From: Magnolia sinica
Lineage: Eukaryota > Streptophyta > Magnoliopsida > Magnoliales > Magnoliaceae
Assembly (NCBI RefSeq): GCF_029962835.1
Contig: NC_080586.1
Coordinates: forward strand, 69,007,001 to 69,071,000
Reading direction: 5' to 3'
DNA length: 64,000 nucleotides
The position numbers and the translations under genes are program-made. This document shows positions 1-11,179 of this stretch, piece by piece. The notes beneath the pieces were generated by a model. The model saw nothing but the letters and a program-made list of their open reading frames with translations, searched no databases and was not told the origin of the DNA. Each line of letters begins with the position of its first letter. Within the stretch, counting starts at the first letter, position 1.

Positions 1-1560
1 CATCATGGTGTAGGGGTGCACATTTAACCGGTAGAACCGTAGAACCGGACCGGAACCGACCAAACGGTCCGGTTTGGTCCGGTTCTAGAGTGCAACGGTT
101 CCGGTTCCGGTTCCAAAAATCAAAGAACCGGTGACAACGGTTCGGTTCTCGGTTTGGGGGTATGTAGAACCGAACCGAACCGTGAACCGATCCGTAGAAC
201 CAAACCGTGGATCCGATCCGTAGAACCGAACCGTGGAACCGAACCTTGAACCGAACCGATGTATTTTTGCATATTTTATAATTATTTTCTCTAGAATAAT
301 TATTTTCATAAATATATTTTTGAACACCTTATACAACATCTAAACCATTCATCAAATGGACCACAACATGGATGGACATGGGCTTGCAATTGGGTTGGAT
401 TATAAAAAGCCAAGAACCGTGGAACCGATCCGGAACCGAACCGGTTTTAACGGTTCGGTTCCGGTTCCAAATTTCCTGGAACCGTTAGGAACGGTTCGGT
501 TCCGGTTTCACCCCAAAACCGGACCAAACCGAACCGTGTGCACCCCTATCATGGTGGGTCCCGCATGGCGTGGCCTACTTGCTCGGATCGATTGATATTT
601 GTGTGTATTTTTTTTCCTTCTGTCTAGGCCCGGCATCGGGCTGGACGGTGTAGATCCAACACATCCATCAGGTGGGTCCCACAAAGGTGGATGACATGGA
701 TGAGTTACACACTTCATGATGGGCCACACACACACACTATCCAAACAAGAGAGAGAGAGAGGAAGAGAGAGAGAAAGAGAGAGAAATGGTGAGATAGAGG
801 GACCCAGCCACTATGGGACCCTCTCTACATTGCATACATCAAACTGGGTCCCACAACAAGTGGGCCCCAAAATTGAAATTGACAGTGGATCACCCACCTA
901 GCAGCCTTCTTCTTTAGCTCCTTAGACTTGTATGCTCCTTGCTTTTAACTTTGATGGAGGTTAATGGTGATTCAAAGGTTGAGATGGGAGATGAGAAGGT
1001 GGGCCACACTTATTATTTGGGAAAAAGCTTGGACGTTTGAAATTTTTGTTACTTGGGAAATGAGTTTTTGAGAAATGAGAGAAAGAAAGAAAGAATGGAT
1101 AAAAGGGATGGATGGAATGGTTGTTGTAAGGAAAGGAGATGGAGAGGTAAGGTTTAGTTTGAAATTTGGAAAAAGAGGGATGGGTAGGGAGAGAGAGTGT
1201 TGACTTGAGAAAAAGGAGGGATAGATTGCTTGTACTTCAGGTATGGAGTGTATTTGACTTGATTGATTGATTGATTGATTGATGGGACATGTTGTAGAGA
1301 TTCCCCCGGCGTTTCTTCGAAATAAACGCTGGCCCCTATCTCCTGGCCGGGGTATCGGATCGGTGCATGAGTCGTGGTGTTGGAACCGGAGCGACAGCGC
1401 GGTTGCTAAGGTACAAGTTTCGGGTGGAGCCGACTTTGGTATACAGGACTCGGCTTAGGATCACGCGCAAATGTCGGATATAGGTGGAGGGTTGCCGGAA
1501 TTCGTCTGGGATGGCCGCGGAAGCCTACGGAATAATACAGTCTAGGATACGAGGCTCACA
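1..1560 (-). mobile_element. 3' LTR (partial) of a deleted Ty3 retrotransposon
   Basis: On the minus strand the LTR begins at 1560 with TGTGAGCCTCGTATCC and runs off the left edge of the window. Its first ~270 bases (about 1290-1560) match the equivalent ends of the solo LTRs at 31.35-31.66 kb, 24.85-25.08 kb and 51.24-51.56 kb, with shared words such as gcgcgcaaatg and ggaattcg. A hAT MITE (11-548) interrupts it. Microsatellite-like GA tracts lie at 740-790 and a short GATT run at 1260-1282. No coding content is seen. Confidence 0.75.
11..548. mobile_element. hAT-type MITE, 538 bp, with 8-bp target duplication
   Basis: The element has a perfect 12-bp terminal inverted repeat: taggggtgcaca at 11-22 and its reverse complement at 537-548. 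The 8-base word tcatggtg flanks it on both sides (3-10 and 549-556). An 8-bp duplication with a TAGGGG-type end is typical of the hAT superfamily. The interior holds many short subterminal words such as ggttcggtt and ggttccggtt on both strands around an AT-rich core, and no transposase. It lies inside the 3' LTR of the Ty3 element that ends at 1560, so it is the younger insertion. Confidence 0.88.
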
Positions 1561-1942
1561 ACTCTTCCTACTTAATAAAAATTTCGTTCTTGAAATTTAC
1601 AGAACAGACAAGGAAAGATGAAACATTATCAAGTGTATAAGTTAAGGTACTAGCAATCTACCAAAGGATTAAGATAGCGCCCTCTAATCTCAACCTCGCC
1701 CTCCTAAGACACATCATCAATACTATAGTGACCCTACTAATCTTCGGAGCTCGGATCAGAAACGATCGTAAATGGAATATTATGCAGCCTCACAATTTCA
1801 ACGGTATAGAATCTCTAAGTTATTCGAACTCGGGGATCTAACCATTCTAGGTTCTCAATCAATCATGGAGTGCAGTGTGGCTATCAGCAGATATGTTATG
1901 TTATTTTTAGGTATTCCCAAGTTATGCTCTGATATTATCTTC
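1561..1942 (-). mobile_element. Remnant interior of Ty3 retrotransposon (primer site plus polyprotein tail)
   Basis: Between two LTR ends in the same orientation lie only 382 bases. Just inside the 5' LTR (minus strand, about 1935-1921) is TATCAGAGC, the core of an initiator-Met tRNA primer site. Next to the 3' LTR (1600-1568, minus) the sequence translates as VNFKNEIFIK then stop. This resembles the usual C-terminal end of chromovirus-type polyproteins (a consensus like NFxDEIFIKWGR), with the Trp codon turned into TAG. Gag, protease, RT, RNase H and integrase are all deleted. The Tekay/Del lineage is inferred from the Met primer site, this tail and the long LTRs. Confidence 0.7.
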
Positions 1943-2706
1943 TATCACGTCCCAAACTCGGAAATCGGATTCACAGGAATCCTAATCGCAGAATCCAGTG
2001 CCGACAGCCTCCGTAATATCCTATTTTCGGCTCTCAGCGCCTATATGCCAGGTTCCGAACCTAGGAACCTATAAGGAGGATTTTCCAACGTACACTTATC
2101 TCATAAGAAACATAACCACAAGTTTACCCAAATCACAAAGGCAACATCATCATCACTTATCCACTAATATAAACATTTAAATACAATGCCAAAAGGAAAA
2201 TACATATGTCCAAAATCAAAACTCCAGAAGTCAGCTACATGCTCCAAGCTCTATGCTGCTGCAACCTAACATTACCTGCATGCATCTATCGTGCATAAGC
2301 TTATAGAAAGCTTAGAGGGTGGTGTAAGTGTCTGCACAATGTAAGTGTCAAGTATTCAATACAATGCCAAAATCATACAACATCGGAAATACTGGTAAGA
2401 TCATGAATCATACGATATCAACGTAAGAGGAAATACTAGCAAGTCTATGAGTCAATTAATATTAGAGTACGTAATATAGATCAACTATACAAATGAGGAA
2501 TCATAAAGAGCCAAATACCAGATGCCGATGATGCAATGCAATATGCGGTCGCTAAGGTACAAGTTTCAGGTCGAGCTGACTTTGGTATGCAGGACTCAGC
2601 TGAGGATCGCGCGCAAATGTTAGATACAGGTCGAGGGTTGTCGGAATTCGACCGGGATGACCTTGGAAGCCTATAGAACAGTACGGTCTAGGATACGGGG
2701 CTCACA
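1943..2706 (-). mobile_element. 5' LTR with large internal deletion
   Basis: The minus strand begins at 2706 with TGTGAGCCCCGTATCC and ends at 1943 with a TTTGGGACGTGATA-like end (CA to TA decay). Both ends match the 4-6 kb solo LTRs in this window, but this copy is only 764 bases. The middle is lost, with the join near 2545 around a gcggt word present on both sides in related copies. That would fit microhomology-mediated deletion. The block containing cgtgcataagcttatagaaag is conserved in all copies. Confidence 0.7.
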
Positions 2707-3829
2707 AATTTGATCGGATAATTTTAACCATCAATGGCTAGGCAAAGGATGGTCTGTGTTGATTACATAGAAAACTTTGATCATTGGTTGAAACTTTTCA
2801 TTATGTGCAACTACCTTTGGTTACAGACACAAGTGGAGGATGTGATGAGTACGATCACTGTCTTGCTCGATTAATATATATATTAAATCCATAAAGTGCT
2901 CTTAAATTCACAATAGAAAATCTCAAATCTGTGAGAAGAAATAGAATTTCTAAGAAGCTTATTGAATGAATGAATGATAAAAACGAGTTTAACACCCTTT
3001 GAATAATCCTTAAAATGTAATTAAAGAGTTCTAATCGAATAATGAAACAAATTCCAAAAATATGTAAATTTTTGCCATTTGTCGACCTATTGAGTTGACA
3101 TGTCGAAACAACCAAAAAGTGTCCAGAGATTTAAACAGAAAATTATGTGATTTTCGATCTGTTGAATAATATTTCAACCTGTCTAAACTGACATAAATCA
3201 GCTAGCAAACAATCTATAATAGTATTTTGATATGTTGAATAATATTTCGATTTGTCTAAACTGGCATAAATTAGCTAGCAAGAAATCTAGAATTTTTGGC
3301 AGAATTTTGACCTGTCAACCACAAAGGTTGATCGGTTGAACTTTGCTGAATTTTTGTTGATTTCTTCTTGGGCTTCTTCCAGTTTATGTGCATTAGGATC
3401 GTTCTTAATCCTTGTCCTACATCAGTTACTGATACCTCTTAAAAGACATTGATTGGATGATCCTAGCTAATCGATCAATGGCTATGAAAATGGACAGTCC
3501 ATATTGATTATTCTAAAAAAGGTCAAATCATTATTTCGACCATTCATGCTAGAGGGCCTACCTTTGATTGCCCATACCTCCTAAAACTTACTCTAATTTA
3601 ATGATTGTAACTATCTAATCAATGGATAGAAAATAAATTATATACAAGATGATAGTAAAAATGATCTAATTAGTAATTTGGTTTGTGCATTATGTAGGGT
3701 ACTTTTGACTATCCATTCCTCCTAAGAAATTACTTTGATTAGGTGATATCTGTCATTTGGTGAAAGACTAGTAAATGGACATTCTCACTCAAATATTGGT
3801 TTAATTGGATGATGGACGACCCATACTTG
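2707..3829. other. Unclassified AT-rich intergenic sequence
   Basis: No gene is recognised. A diverged tandem duplication of about 75-80 bases, sharing gtctaaactg and agctagcaa words, lies at about 3165-3295. The rest is single-copy-looking AT-rich DNA without a supported ORF. Confidence 0.4.
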
Positions 3830-4388
3830 TTGTTGTTGATGTATTAAATTAGTTAATAACAGGGTCTGTCGATGCCATCGACAGATGCTCGATCCCATCG
3901 AAGAAATTCAGAAAATCCATGTTAGTTGTTGGAACATTTTAGTGTTGTTACTCAATGGCATCGAAGGAGTTCGATGCCATTAACATATCCTTGATGGATT
4001 GTTGATGCCATCAAAGGTCTCATCGAGCACGCTCGCAGAGTTGCATAAGTGCAGGATTTGATTCGTATTCCGGTTGTGATAGTTTATATATCAGGTCTAA
4101 TCGGGATTTGGGATGAGAAGAGGTGTATTAGAGCTTTCTAAATCGTTCCTAAGGGTTCAAGGGCATAACTAGGGTGTTGAAGTAGATTCGAGGCTTGTTC
4201 GAATTGATAAGACTCTATCTCTTGTAATTTCTATTTTCATAGTGCATTGCTCATCACTTTGTGCTGTGGTTTTTTCATACAAGGCATTTTCCACGTAAAA
4301 TTTGGATTGTTCTTGTTTGAACTTGGTTATGCGATTGTGTGTACTTTGCTTGGTTTGTCTCCGAGTGTTTCCACAATTCCCCAATAAG
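3830..4388 (+). mobile_element. Probable Ty1/copia LTR (5' edge uncertain) with primer site
   Basis: The stretch ends in ttccacaattccccaata followed by tagtatcagagttaac (4389-4404), a decayed form of the Met-tRNA primer site TGGTATCAGAGC. Upstream are typical copia LTR tail words (ccacgtaaaatttgg) and a cluster of catcgaag/gatgccatcga words at 3870-4030. The left LTR border was not found. Confidence 0.5.
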
Positions 4389-4404
4389 TAGTATCAGAGT
4401 TAAC

Positions 4405-4515
4405 ATTGGAAAGCAGACTGAATCTGAAAGCAACGTATTAATAACATTTAACTCGAAGTTCGATGTAGAAAAATATTCCAGTAAAAATCATTTTGAACTA
4501 TGGGACTTTTATTGC
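4405..4515 (+). pseudogene. Ty1/copia gag N-terminal fragment
   Basis: Directly after the primer site, the translation reads SNVLITFNSKFDVEKYSSK and then NHFELWDF. This fits the start of copia gag proteins (KFDVEKFDGKN-FxLWK type). Similarity stops near 4515 and the following residues are not recognised. An open frame continues to 4680, but this is a truncated relic, not a gene. Confidence 0.55.
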
Positions 4516-5029
4516 CGGAATTGGATAAGGAGAGTGAAGAATGAGGCTCCTCCTCTATACAGTTGGATTAACATAGAGGATCAATCCTACTTATTACCAG
4601 ATTACTCGCAGTTGCCTCCATGCCTCTCAAATGAGAGAGAAACCCTTCCATGGACTACTCTACCACTTAAGCTAATATAGTACTCGAAAGGTGTACAAAA
4701 TGTCTATATACACCACACCTTTGCGAGCCCCACTTGATGTCAATTAAGGTGATCTAAACCATCCATTCCATTGCCTAGATTATTGATGCCGTGTATAGCC
4801 CATTAATGCTAACATGACTCTGTTAGAGAATATGAAACCATATGATTCAATGATGTATGTTTCATGCCACTGTAGAGAACATATTTTTGATGGCGAGTGA
4901 TCATGATTAATGATGGACAGTTGTATGATGATAAATAGACAACGAATGAATATTTGGTGGGTTACAAACTAATGAATAACAAGAATAAAAGGACCGAATC
5001 AAGATTCGATACCATATTAAATTTAAAAT
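4516..5029. other. Unclassified intergenic sequence
   Basis: Nothing is recognised beyond the tail of the chance open frame ending at 4680. The 9-base word ttccatggt at 5030-5038 is the left target duplication of the foldback element that follows. Confidence 0.4.
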
Positions 5030-5553
5030 TTCCATGGTGAGAAATTCACAACTGTACGACCCATTTATGGCCCATTTACATTTTTAAGCCCACTTCTTTT
5101 TACCACACGAGAAAATCCCCATACGTACAGATGACTTGCCAAAGGTCGAAAATGCCCCTGCTTTTTTAAAAATTTGGTTTCTGAAAGCTGGGGCTTCCTA
5201 TGGCTACGGATTATAACCGTAGCTGTAACCATAGCCCCTGCTTTTTTTGATATGTCCTTAAATATGTATCGAAGGTCTTTCGATATGTATCTAAGGTCTT
5301 TCGATATAATCGAAAAAAAGTCTAGAACTGTCCAGCGAGTTTGCCTCAAAAATCCTGCAATTTTCGAAACATATCGAAGAGTATTTCATATGTATTGAAG
5401 GTGATTTTTCCTATGGCTACAGATTATAACCGTAGCCATAACTGTAGTCCGTGGCAATCTGTGCATTTGTTTTTTTTACATGGAGAACTTTATTTTACCT
5501 ACAATTTTCTCTAATACATATTTATATAAATATGTATATATAAGCATATAAAT

Positions 5554-5594
<41 letters not shown>

Positions 5595-5763
5595 AAATTT
5601 ATTTCTTTATTCTCTCTTTTTAAATTTATTTCTTTATTCATTTAACAAGAATATCTTCTAAACCAAAATTAGTTACTTGACATACCCTATATGATTTTGG
5701 GGTAGGAGAAGCTACTTTAGCCAACCAACCTAGTTATTTTCCAAGATTCCATCAGGTTGATGG

Positions 5764-6400
5764 TTGAAAATCCATTTCATTCACTTCGTGGTCAATTTCA
5801 ATCAGTTCGTGGTCAATTTCATTCATTTCATTTGCTTCGCGATCAATTCCATGCATTTCACAGTCAATCCCGGCAATTCCCCTTCATGGTCAATTCCATG
5901 CATTTCATGGTCAATTCCGTGCATTTCACGGTTAATTCCCTTCATTTCATGGTCAATTCCGACGATTCCCCTTTACTTCACAGTCAATTCCATGCATTTT
6001 ACGGTCAATTCCCTTTACTTCACGGTCAATTCCATGCATTTCATGGTCAATTCCCTTTACTTCATGGTCATTTCCATGCATTTCACGGTCAATTCGATTC
6101 ACTTCACAGTCATTCCATGCATTTCACGATTAATTCCCTTCACTTCACGGTTAATTCAATTCATTTCACGATCAATTCCCTTCACTTCACGGTTAATTCA
6201 ATTCATTTCACGATCAATTCCCTTCACTTCACGATCAATTCCATGTATTTCACAGTTAATTCTGGCGATTTCCCTTCACTTCACGGTCAATTCAATTCAT
6301 TTCATGGTCAATTCCCTTCACTTCACAGTCAATTTCGTGCATTTCACAGTCAATTCCCTTCACTTCACGGTCAATTCCATGCATTTCACTCCATTCACTC
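5764..6400 (+). repeat. Tandem array of about 20-24-base units (left half of foldback)
   Basis: Degenerate repeats of 'ttcatttcacggtcaattcc' alternate with 'cttcacttcacggtcaattcc'. Because few units contain stop words, long open frames (HFTVNS, FHGQFPSLHGQ patterns) exist in more than one frame. They are composition artefacts, not genes. Confidence 0.85.
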
Positions 6401-6695
6401 CCTTACACTCAAATACATGTACCAACTTATCTCTGCCATCCCTATGGAGATTTAATGAAGAAAATGGGTGAAAAGAAGGAATAAGGATGGCAGAGATGAG
6501 TTTGGATGTGTATTTGAGTGTAAGGGAGTGAATGGAGTGAAATTGATAAAGCACCAGCATTTATGACCTGTGAAAAGCTGTCTGTTAGTGGATGCGTCGC
6601 AAAGAAAGAAGGAAATGGAGTGAATGAAGTGAAGTGGACGTCTTGTGATATAAATATACGTGTTTCTTCGACCGTGAAGTAAAGGGAATTGACTA

Positions 6696-6993
6696 GGTCG
6701 ACCGGGTCCAGATGGGGTCGACCCCGTTCTCCCTCAAAGCTCTTTGGGTCATACCTAAGTTATAGATTTATCCTGTGATTTAGGTTTCCACCCAAACTTG
6801 TTGAGGAAACTATAGATTCTTAATATACGGTGATTCCAAGAATTTAACATTAGACCCTCCGAAATTATCTCACATACATCCTCTGCATTAACCATCACGC
6901 CAATTGCTTTCAATGGGTCCCGGTATAAAGAAGAAGTGGAGACCAAACAATTTTCAACCAAATGGGGTCGACCCCATCTAGACCTGGTCGACC
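6696..6993. mobile_element. 298-bp insert flanked by ~30-bp inverted repeats inside the foldback
   Basis: The left end, ggtcgaccgggtccagat followed by ggggtcgacccc, is mirrored at 6964-6993. The enclosed ~235 bases do not resemble the surrounding array. On the minus strand they hold an open frame containing SLYRDPLKAIGVMVNAEDV and FLNKFGWKPKSQDKSIT, which I do not recognise. No clear target duplication was found. It could be a small MITE or captured DNA. Confidence 0.5.
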
Positions 6994-8330
6994 TCGTGAA
7001 ATGCATGGAATTGACCATGAAGTGAAGCGAATTGACCGTGAAATGCATTGAAATGATCGTGAAGTAAAGTGAATTGACCGTGAAATGCATTGAATTGATC
7101 GTGAAGTCAAGGGAATTGACCGTGAAATGCATGGAATTGACCATGAAGTGAAGCGAATTGATTGTGAAATGCATTGAAATGACCGTGAAGTAAAGGGAAT
7201 TAACCGTGAAATGCATTGAAATGACCATGAAGTGAAGGGAATTGACCGTGAAATGCATGGAAATGACCGTGAAGTGAAGGGGAATTGCCAGAATAAACTG
7301 TGAAATGCATGGAAATGACCATGAAGTGCATGGAATTGATTGTGAAGTGAAGGGGAATCGCCAGAATTGACCATGAAATGAAGGGAATTGACCGTGAAAT
7401 GCATGGAATTGATCGTGAAGTGAAGGGAATTGACCATCAAATGCATGGAATTGATCGTGAAGTGAAGGGGAATCGCCAGAATTGACCATGAAATGAAGGG
7501 AATTGACCGTGAAATGCATGGAATTGATCGTGAAGTGAAGGGAATTGACCGTGAAATGCATAGAATGACCGTGAAGTGAAGCGAATAGACTGTGAAATAC
7601 ATGAAAATGACCGTGAAGTGAAGTGAATTAACCATGAAATGCATTGAAATGACTGTGAAGTAAAGGGAATTGACCGTGAAATGCATTGAATTGACTATGA
7701 AGTAAAGGGAATTGACCATGAAGTGAAGGGGAATCGCCAGAATTGACCATGAAATGCATGGAAATGACCATGAAGTGAAGGGAATTGACCGTGAAATGCA
7801 TTGAATTAACCGTGAAGTAAAGGGAATTGACCATGAAATGCATGGAATTGACCATGAAGTGAAAGGAAATCGCCGGAATTGACCGTGAAATGCATGGAAA
7901 TGACCATGAAGTGAAGCGAATTGACCGTGAAATGCATTGATTTGACCGTGAAGTAAAAGGAATTGACCGTGAAATGCATGGAATTGACCGTGAAGTGAAG
8001 GGAAATCGCCGGAATTGACCGTGAAATGCATGGAATTGACCGTGAAATGAAGGGAATTGACCGTGAAATGCATTGAATTGACCATGAAGTAAAGGGAATT
8101 GACCTTGAAATGTATGGAATTGACTATGAATTGAAGGGGAATCGCCGGAATTGACCGTGAAGTGCACGGAATTGATCGTAAAGTGAAGGGAATTGACCCT
8201 GAAATGCATGGAATTGACCATGAAGTGATGGGGAATCACCGGGATTGACTGTGAAATGCATGGAATTGATCGAGAAGTAAATGAAATAAATGAACTTGAC
8301 CGCGAACTGATTGAAATTGACCGTGAAGTA
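6994..8330 (-). repeat. Tandem array, inverted copy (right half of foldback)
   Basis: This is the same unit as in 5764-6400 but on the opposite strand (ccgtgaaatgcatggaattga and ccgtgaagtgaagggaattga). At about 1.34 kb it is roughly twice the length of the left array, so one arm has expanded or the other has shrunk since the palindrome formed. Recurrent gggaatcgccagaattg sub-units mark higher-order periods. Confidence 0.85.
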
Positions 8331-9099
8331 AATGAAATCGATTTTCGACCATCGACCTGATGGAATCTTAGAAAATAACTAGGTTGATTGGCTAAAGTAG
8401 CTTCTCCTACCCCAAAATCATATAGGGTACATCAAGTAACTAATTTTGGTTTAGAAGATATTCTTGTTAAATGAATAAAGAAAGAAATGAAAAAAAGAGA
8501 AAAAAATTTATATGCTTATATATACATATTTATATAAATATGTATTAGAGAAAATTGTAGGTAGAATAAAGTTCTCCATGTTAAAAATACAAATAAAAAT
8601 GCCTAGATTGCATGGACTACCATTATGGCGATAGTTATAATCCGTAGCCATAGGCAGAATCACCTTCGATACATATCGAATACTCTTCGATATGTATCGA
8701 AAATTGTAGGATTTTTGAGGAAAACTTGCTGGACAGTTCTGGACCTTTTTTTCAATTATATCGAAAGACCTTCGATATATATCAAAGTACCTTCGATATA
8801 TATCAAAGTACATATCAAAAGACCTTCGATACATATCGAAGGACATATCGAAAAAGCAGGGCTACGGTTATGGCTACGGTTATAATCCGTAGCCATAGGA
8901 TATCCCAGCTTTCAAAAGTCACATTTCTGAAAAAGTAGGGGCATTTTCATCCTTTGGCAAGTTGTCCTCACGTATGAGGATTATTCTCGCGAGGTAAAAA
9001 GAAATGGGCTTTGAAATGTAAATGGGTCATAAATTGGTCGTACAGTAGTAAATTTCTCTTCCATGGTGAAAGATCACTCATATTTCTATTAGAATATTC

Positions 9100-9113
9100 C
9101 TATATATATATAT

Positions 9114-9200
<87 letters not shown>
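9100..9200. repeat. (TA)n followed by (GA)n microsatellite
   Basis: TA dinucleotides run from about 9100 to 9166 with one interruption, then GA dinucleotides from 9168 to 9200. The tract starts about 30 bases outside the right target duplication of the foldback element. Confidence 0.9.
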
Positions 9201-9203
<3 letters not shown>

Positions 9204-11179
9204 ACTTAAGAGAAGTAATATATTTACAACTAAGCTAACCTAATCTACATAAATCTACACAACTATGCATGCACAGCTGTGTACATCTCTATCCTCTAAC
9301 AAGGGTAGCTGGAGTCATCCAATCAAAGTAATTAAAAAGGAATGGACAAGAAAGTGAGCTTGAAATAACATTGTCCATACTCTATATTATTGATCTAACC
9401 TTTTCAATTATAACTAATATGGATCAAATATTTCCATGGCCATTAATCTAATTGTTCATAACATCTAATGTAATTTTAGAGAGGATATGTAATTAAACAT
9501 GCCCACCAAATCTGGATTAAAGGATTAGACTATGATTAATATGGACCATCCATTTCTCAAGCAAACAATAACATGATTAAGAATATTTTGATCAAAGTGA
9601 TTTCCAAGAAGGATGGCCAATCAATGGTCCACATGGTGGACAATGCATATCAGTATTCAACCTACATGAGTTACATGAGCTTCACCTTTTGCATGTCCCA
9701 TTCACCATTTTATTGTTTAACATGAGTTTGGTCGAGTTGATAGGCTTCCCAATTTTGGGCCTGTTTTGATTAAGAGGTTAGTGTTGGTAGCTTGGTTTGT
9801 TTTCTATTGTACAAGCCTGCTAGAATTGATACAACAACATAATTCAAACCGATCAACTTTGACCCCAGGCACTAAAATAAGCAAATACATCCAATATGAA
9901 CATATATAACCAAATTCTGAGAATCGGTCGCTTACTTAGTCACTTGCAGAAATTTATAATGATCGGACGATAATCGAATGGTGGAGTTCTTCCTCCGAAA
10001 ATGGGTTAACTGTTTGCATTTCATAAGAAAAGGACTTTCAGAATACAAGTGCAATTCAAACAAAATGAAAAAAAATTCACAATCAATCGTTAGGAGCAAT
10101 TGCAAGAATGCGTCTCTTAAAAGAACTGCTTGATATTGGATAGAGAACAAATCCAACATATGAGCATAAACTTGAATTACAACTAAAGATTACGGTTAAG
10201 AATTACTGTTATTCTTAAGATAAGCTGAGATAAAAGATATATTGATAGATTTGATTGATTGTTGTTGGTTGGTTGTTTTTTGAGATTTTTGTATTTTATT
10301 CTGTTGCATTTTTCTACTATTTATATAGTTCTATTGCAGTTTGTTTTTAAAGATCTTTCTTTCATTACTGTAATGATTACAGTAGTCAAAAAGTCTCGCT
10401 ATAAATCTTTCTCTTGTTACATTTTTCTTTTGTGATTATTCATCTTTTGCTCGGTCAAGCTCTGTTTCTCTCTGTTGTCACTCACTTTTTGACCACGTAT
10501 CGGACACATTTCTTTTGTCGGTTGCTCATCTGCGCTCCACTCAACCACTCTTTGCATCTTTTCATTTCAACCACTCGACTAAGCTTCTTGGCTACATTCT
10601 GTTCCTTGGCTTTTCTCAGCCATTCTGTCTATTGTTGGACACCTCTCGGCCGCACCTCATAGATGCCTCTCAGCCACTTGAATTTCTTTTGAATATTTTT
10701 GAATTTCTTTCTGTTTTATTATCCTGACAATTGTAATTTCATAAAAAATGCTCCAAATATCATTGAAAATCTTTTACATGCTATATTTTTCCTTTGATAT
10801 AACACGTGTCCTTTGCAATTGTACTTCACAGGAACCATTAGAAATAGAATACAACAGTTAGGATCATTCTTGATTTGAGTCATAGGACATCCATAGTGGC
10901 CCACCAGAGGAGCAGTCTTAATCTTATACCCTTCTTCCATATGTGCCCATTGAAGCTTACAAAGTTAACATTAATCTTGGCTTTTTAAACATCCACTCAG
11001 CTTAGGGTATCAACCTAGCTTCCCCATTAAGAAATTATACGAATTGTTGTGGGTCCTATGAAAAAATTATATAAAATTTCCTGAGATTCTAAGATACGGC
11101 CCATCCGTAGTGGACCCCACAAAAAATTTGCTCTGATTGGAGATTTGTGCATGAGCTGTTATAGATTCTCTGGAAAAAA
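9201..11179. other. Unclassified intergenic sequence
   Basis: No gene or element border was recognised. Short low-complexity runs (gattgattgattg, tggttggttg) occur near 10250-10280. Open frames at 9932-10159 (minus) and 10414-10727 (plus) show no family motif and are probably chance. Confidence 0.4.

Larger units (their letters stand above)
5039..9058. mobile_element. Giant MULE-type foldback element, 4,020 bp, 9-bp target duplication
   Basis: The ends are inverted repeats: gagaaattcac-aactgtacgacc from 5039, and the reverse complement of the right end reads gagaaatttactactgtacgacc. The 9-base ttccatggt flanks both sides (5030-5038 and 9059-9067), the size made by Mutator-like transposases. 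The arms 5039-5755 and 8345-9058 are reverse complements. Inside them, sense and antisense copies of the same tandem array (5764-6400 and 6994-8330) extend the palindrome to a centre near 6440-6480. No transposase is present, so the element is non-autonomous. The arms carry a ggctacggattataaccgtagcc-like motif four times (near 5200, 5410, 8630 and 8870). Confidence 0.88.

Noticed and set aside
5757-8239. Long open frames (up to 391 codons) with HFTVNS / FHGQFPSLHGQ patterns
   Set aside because: They arise in several frames and on both strands from short tandem units lacking stops inside the foldback element; there is no domain, start context or splice structure.
10414-10727. Overlapping hydrophobic open frames on the plus strand
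   Set aside because: No start context, family motif or splice sites; the composition is just T-rich DNA.
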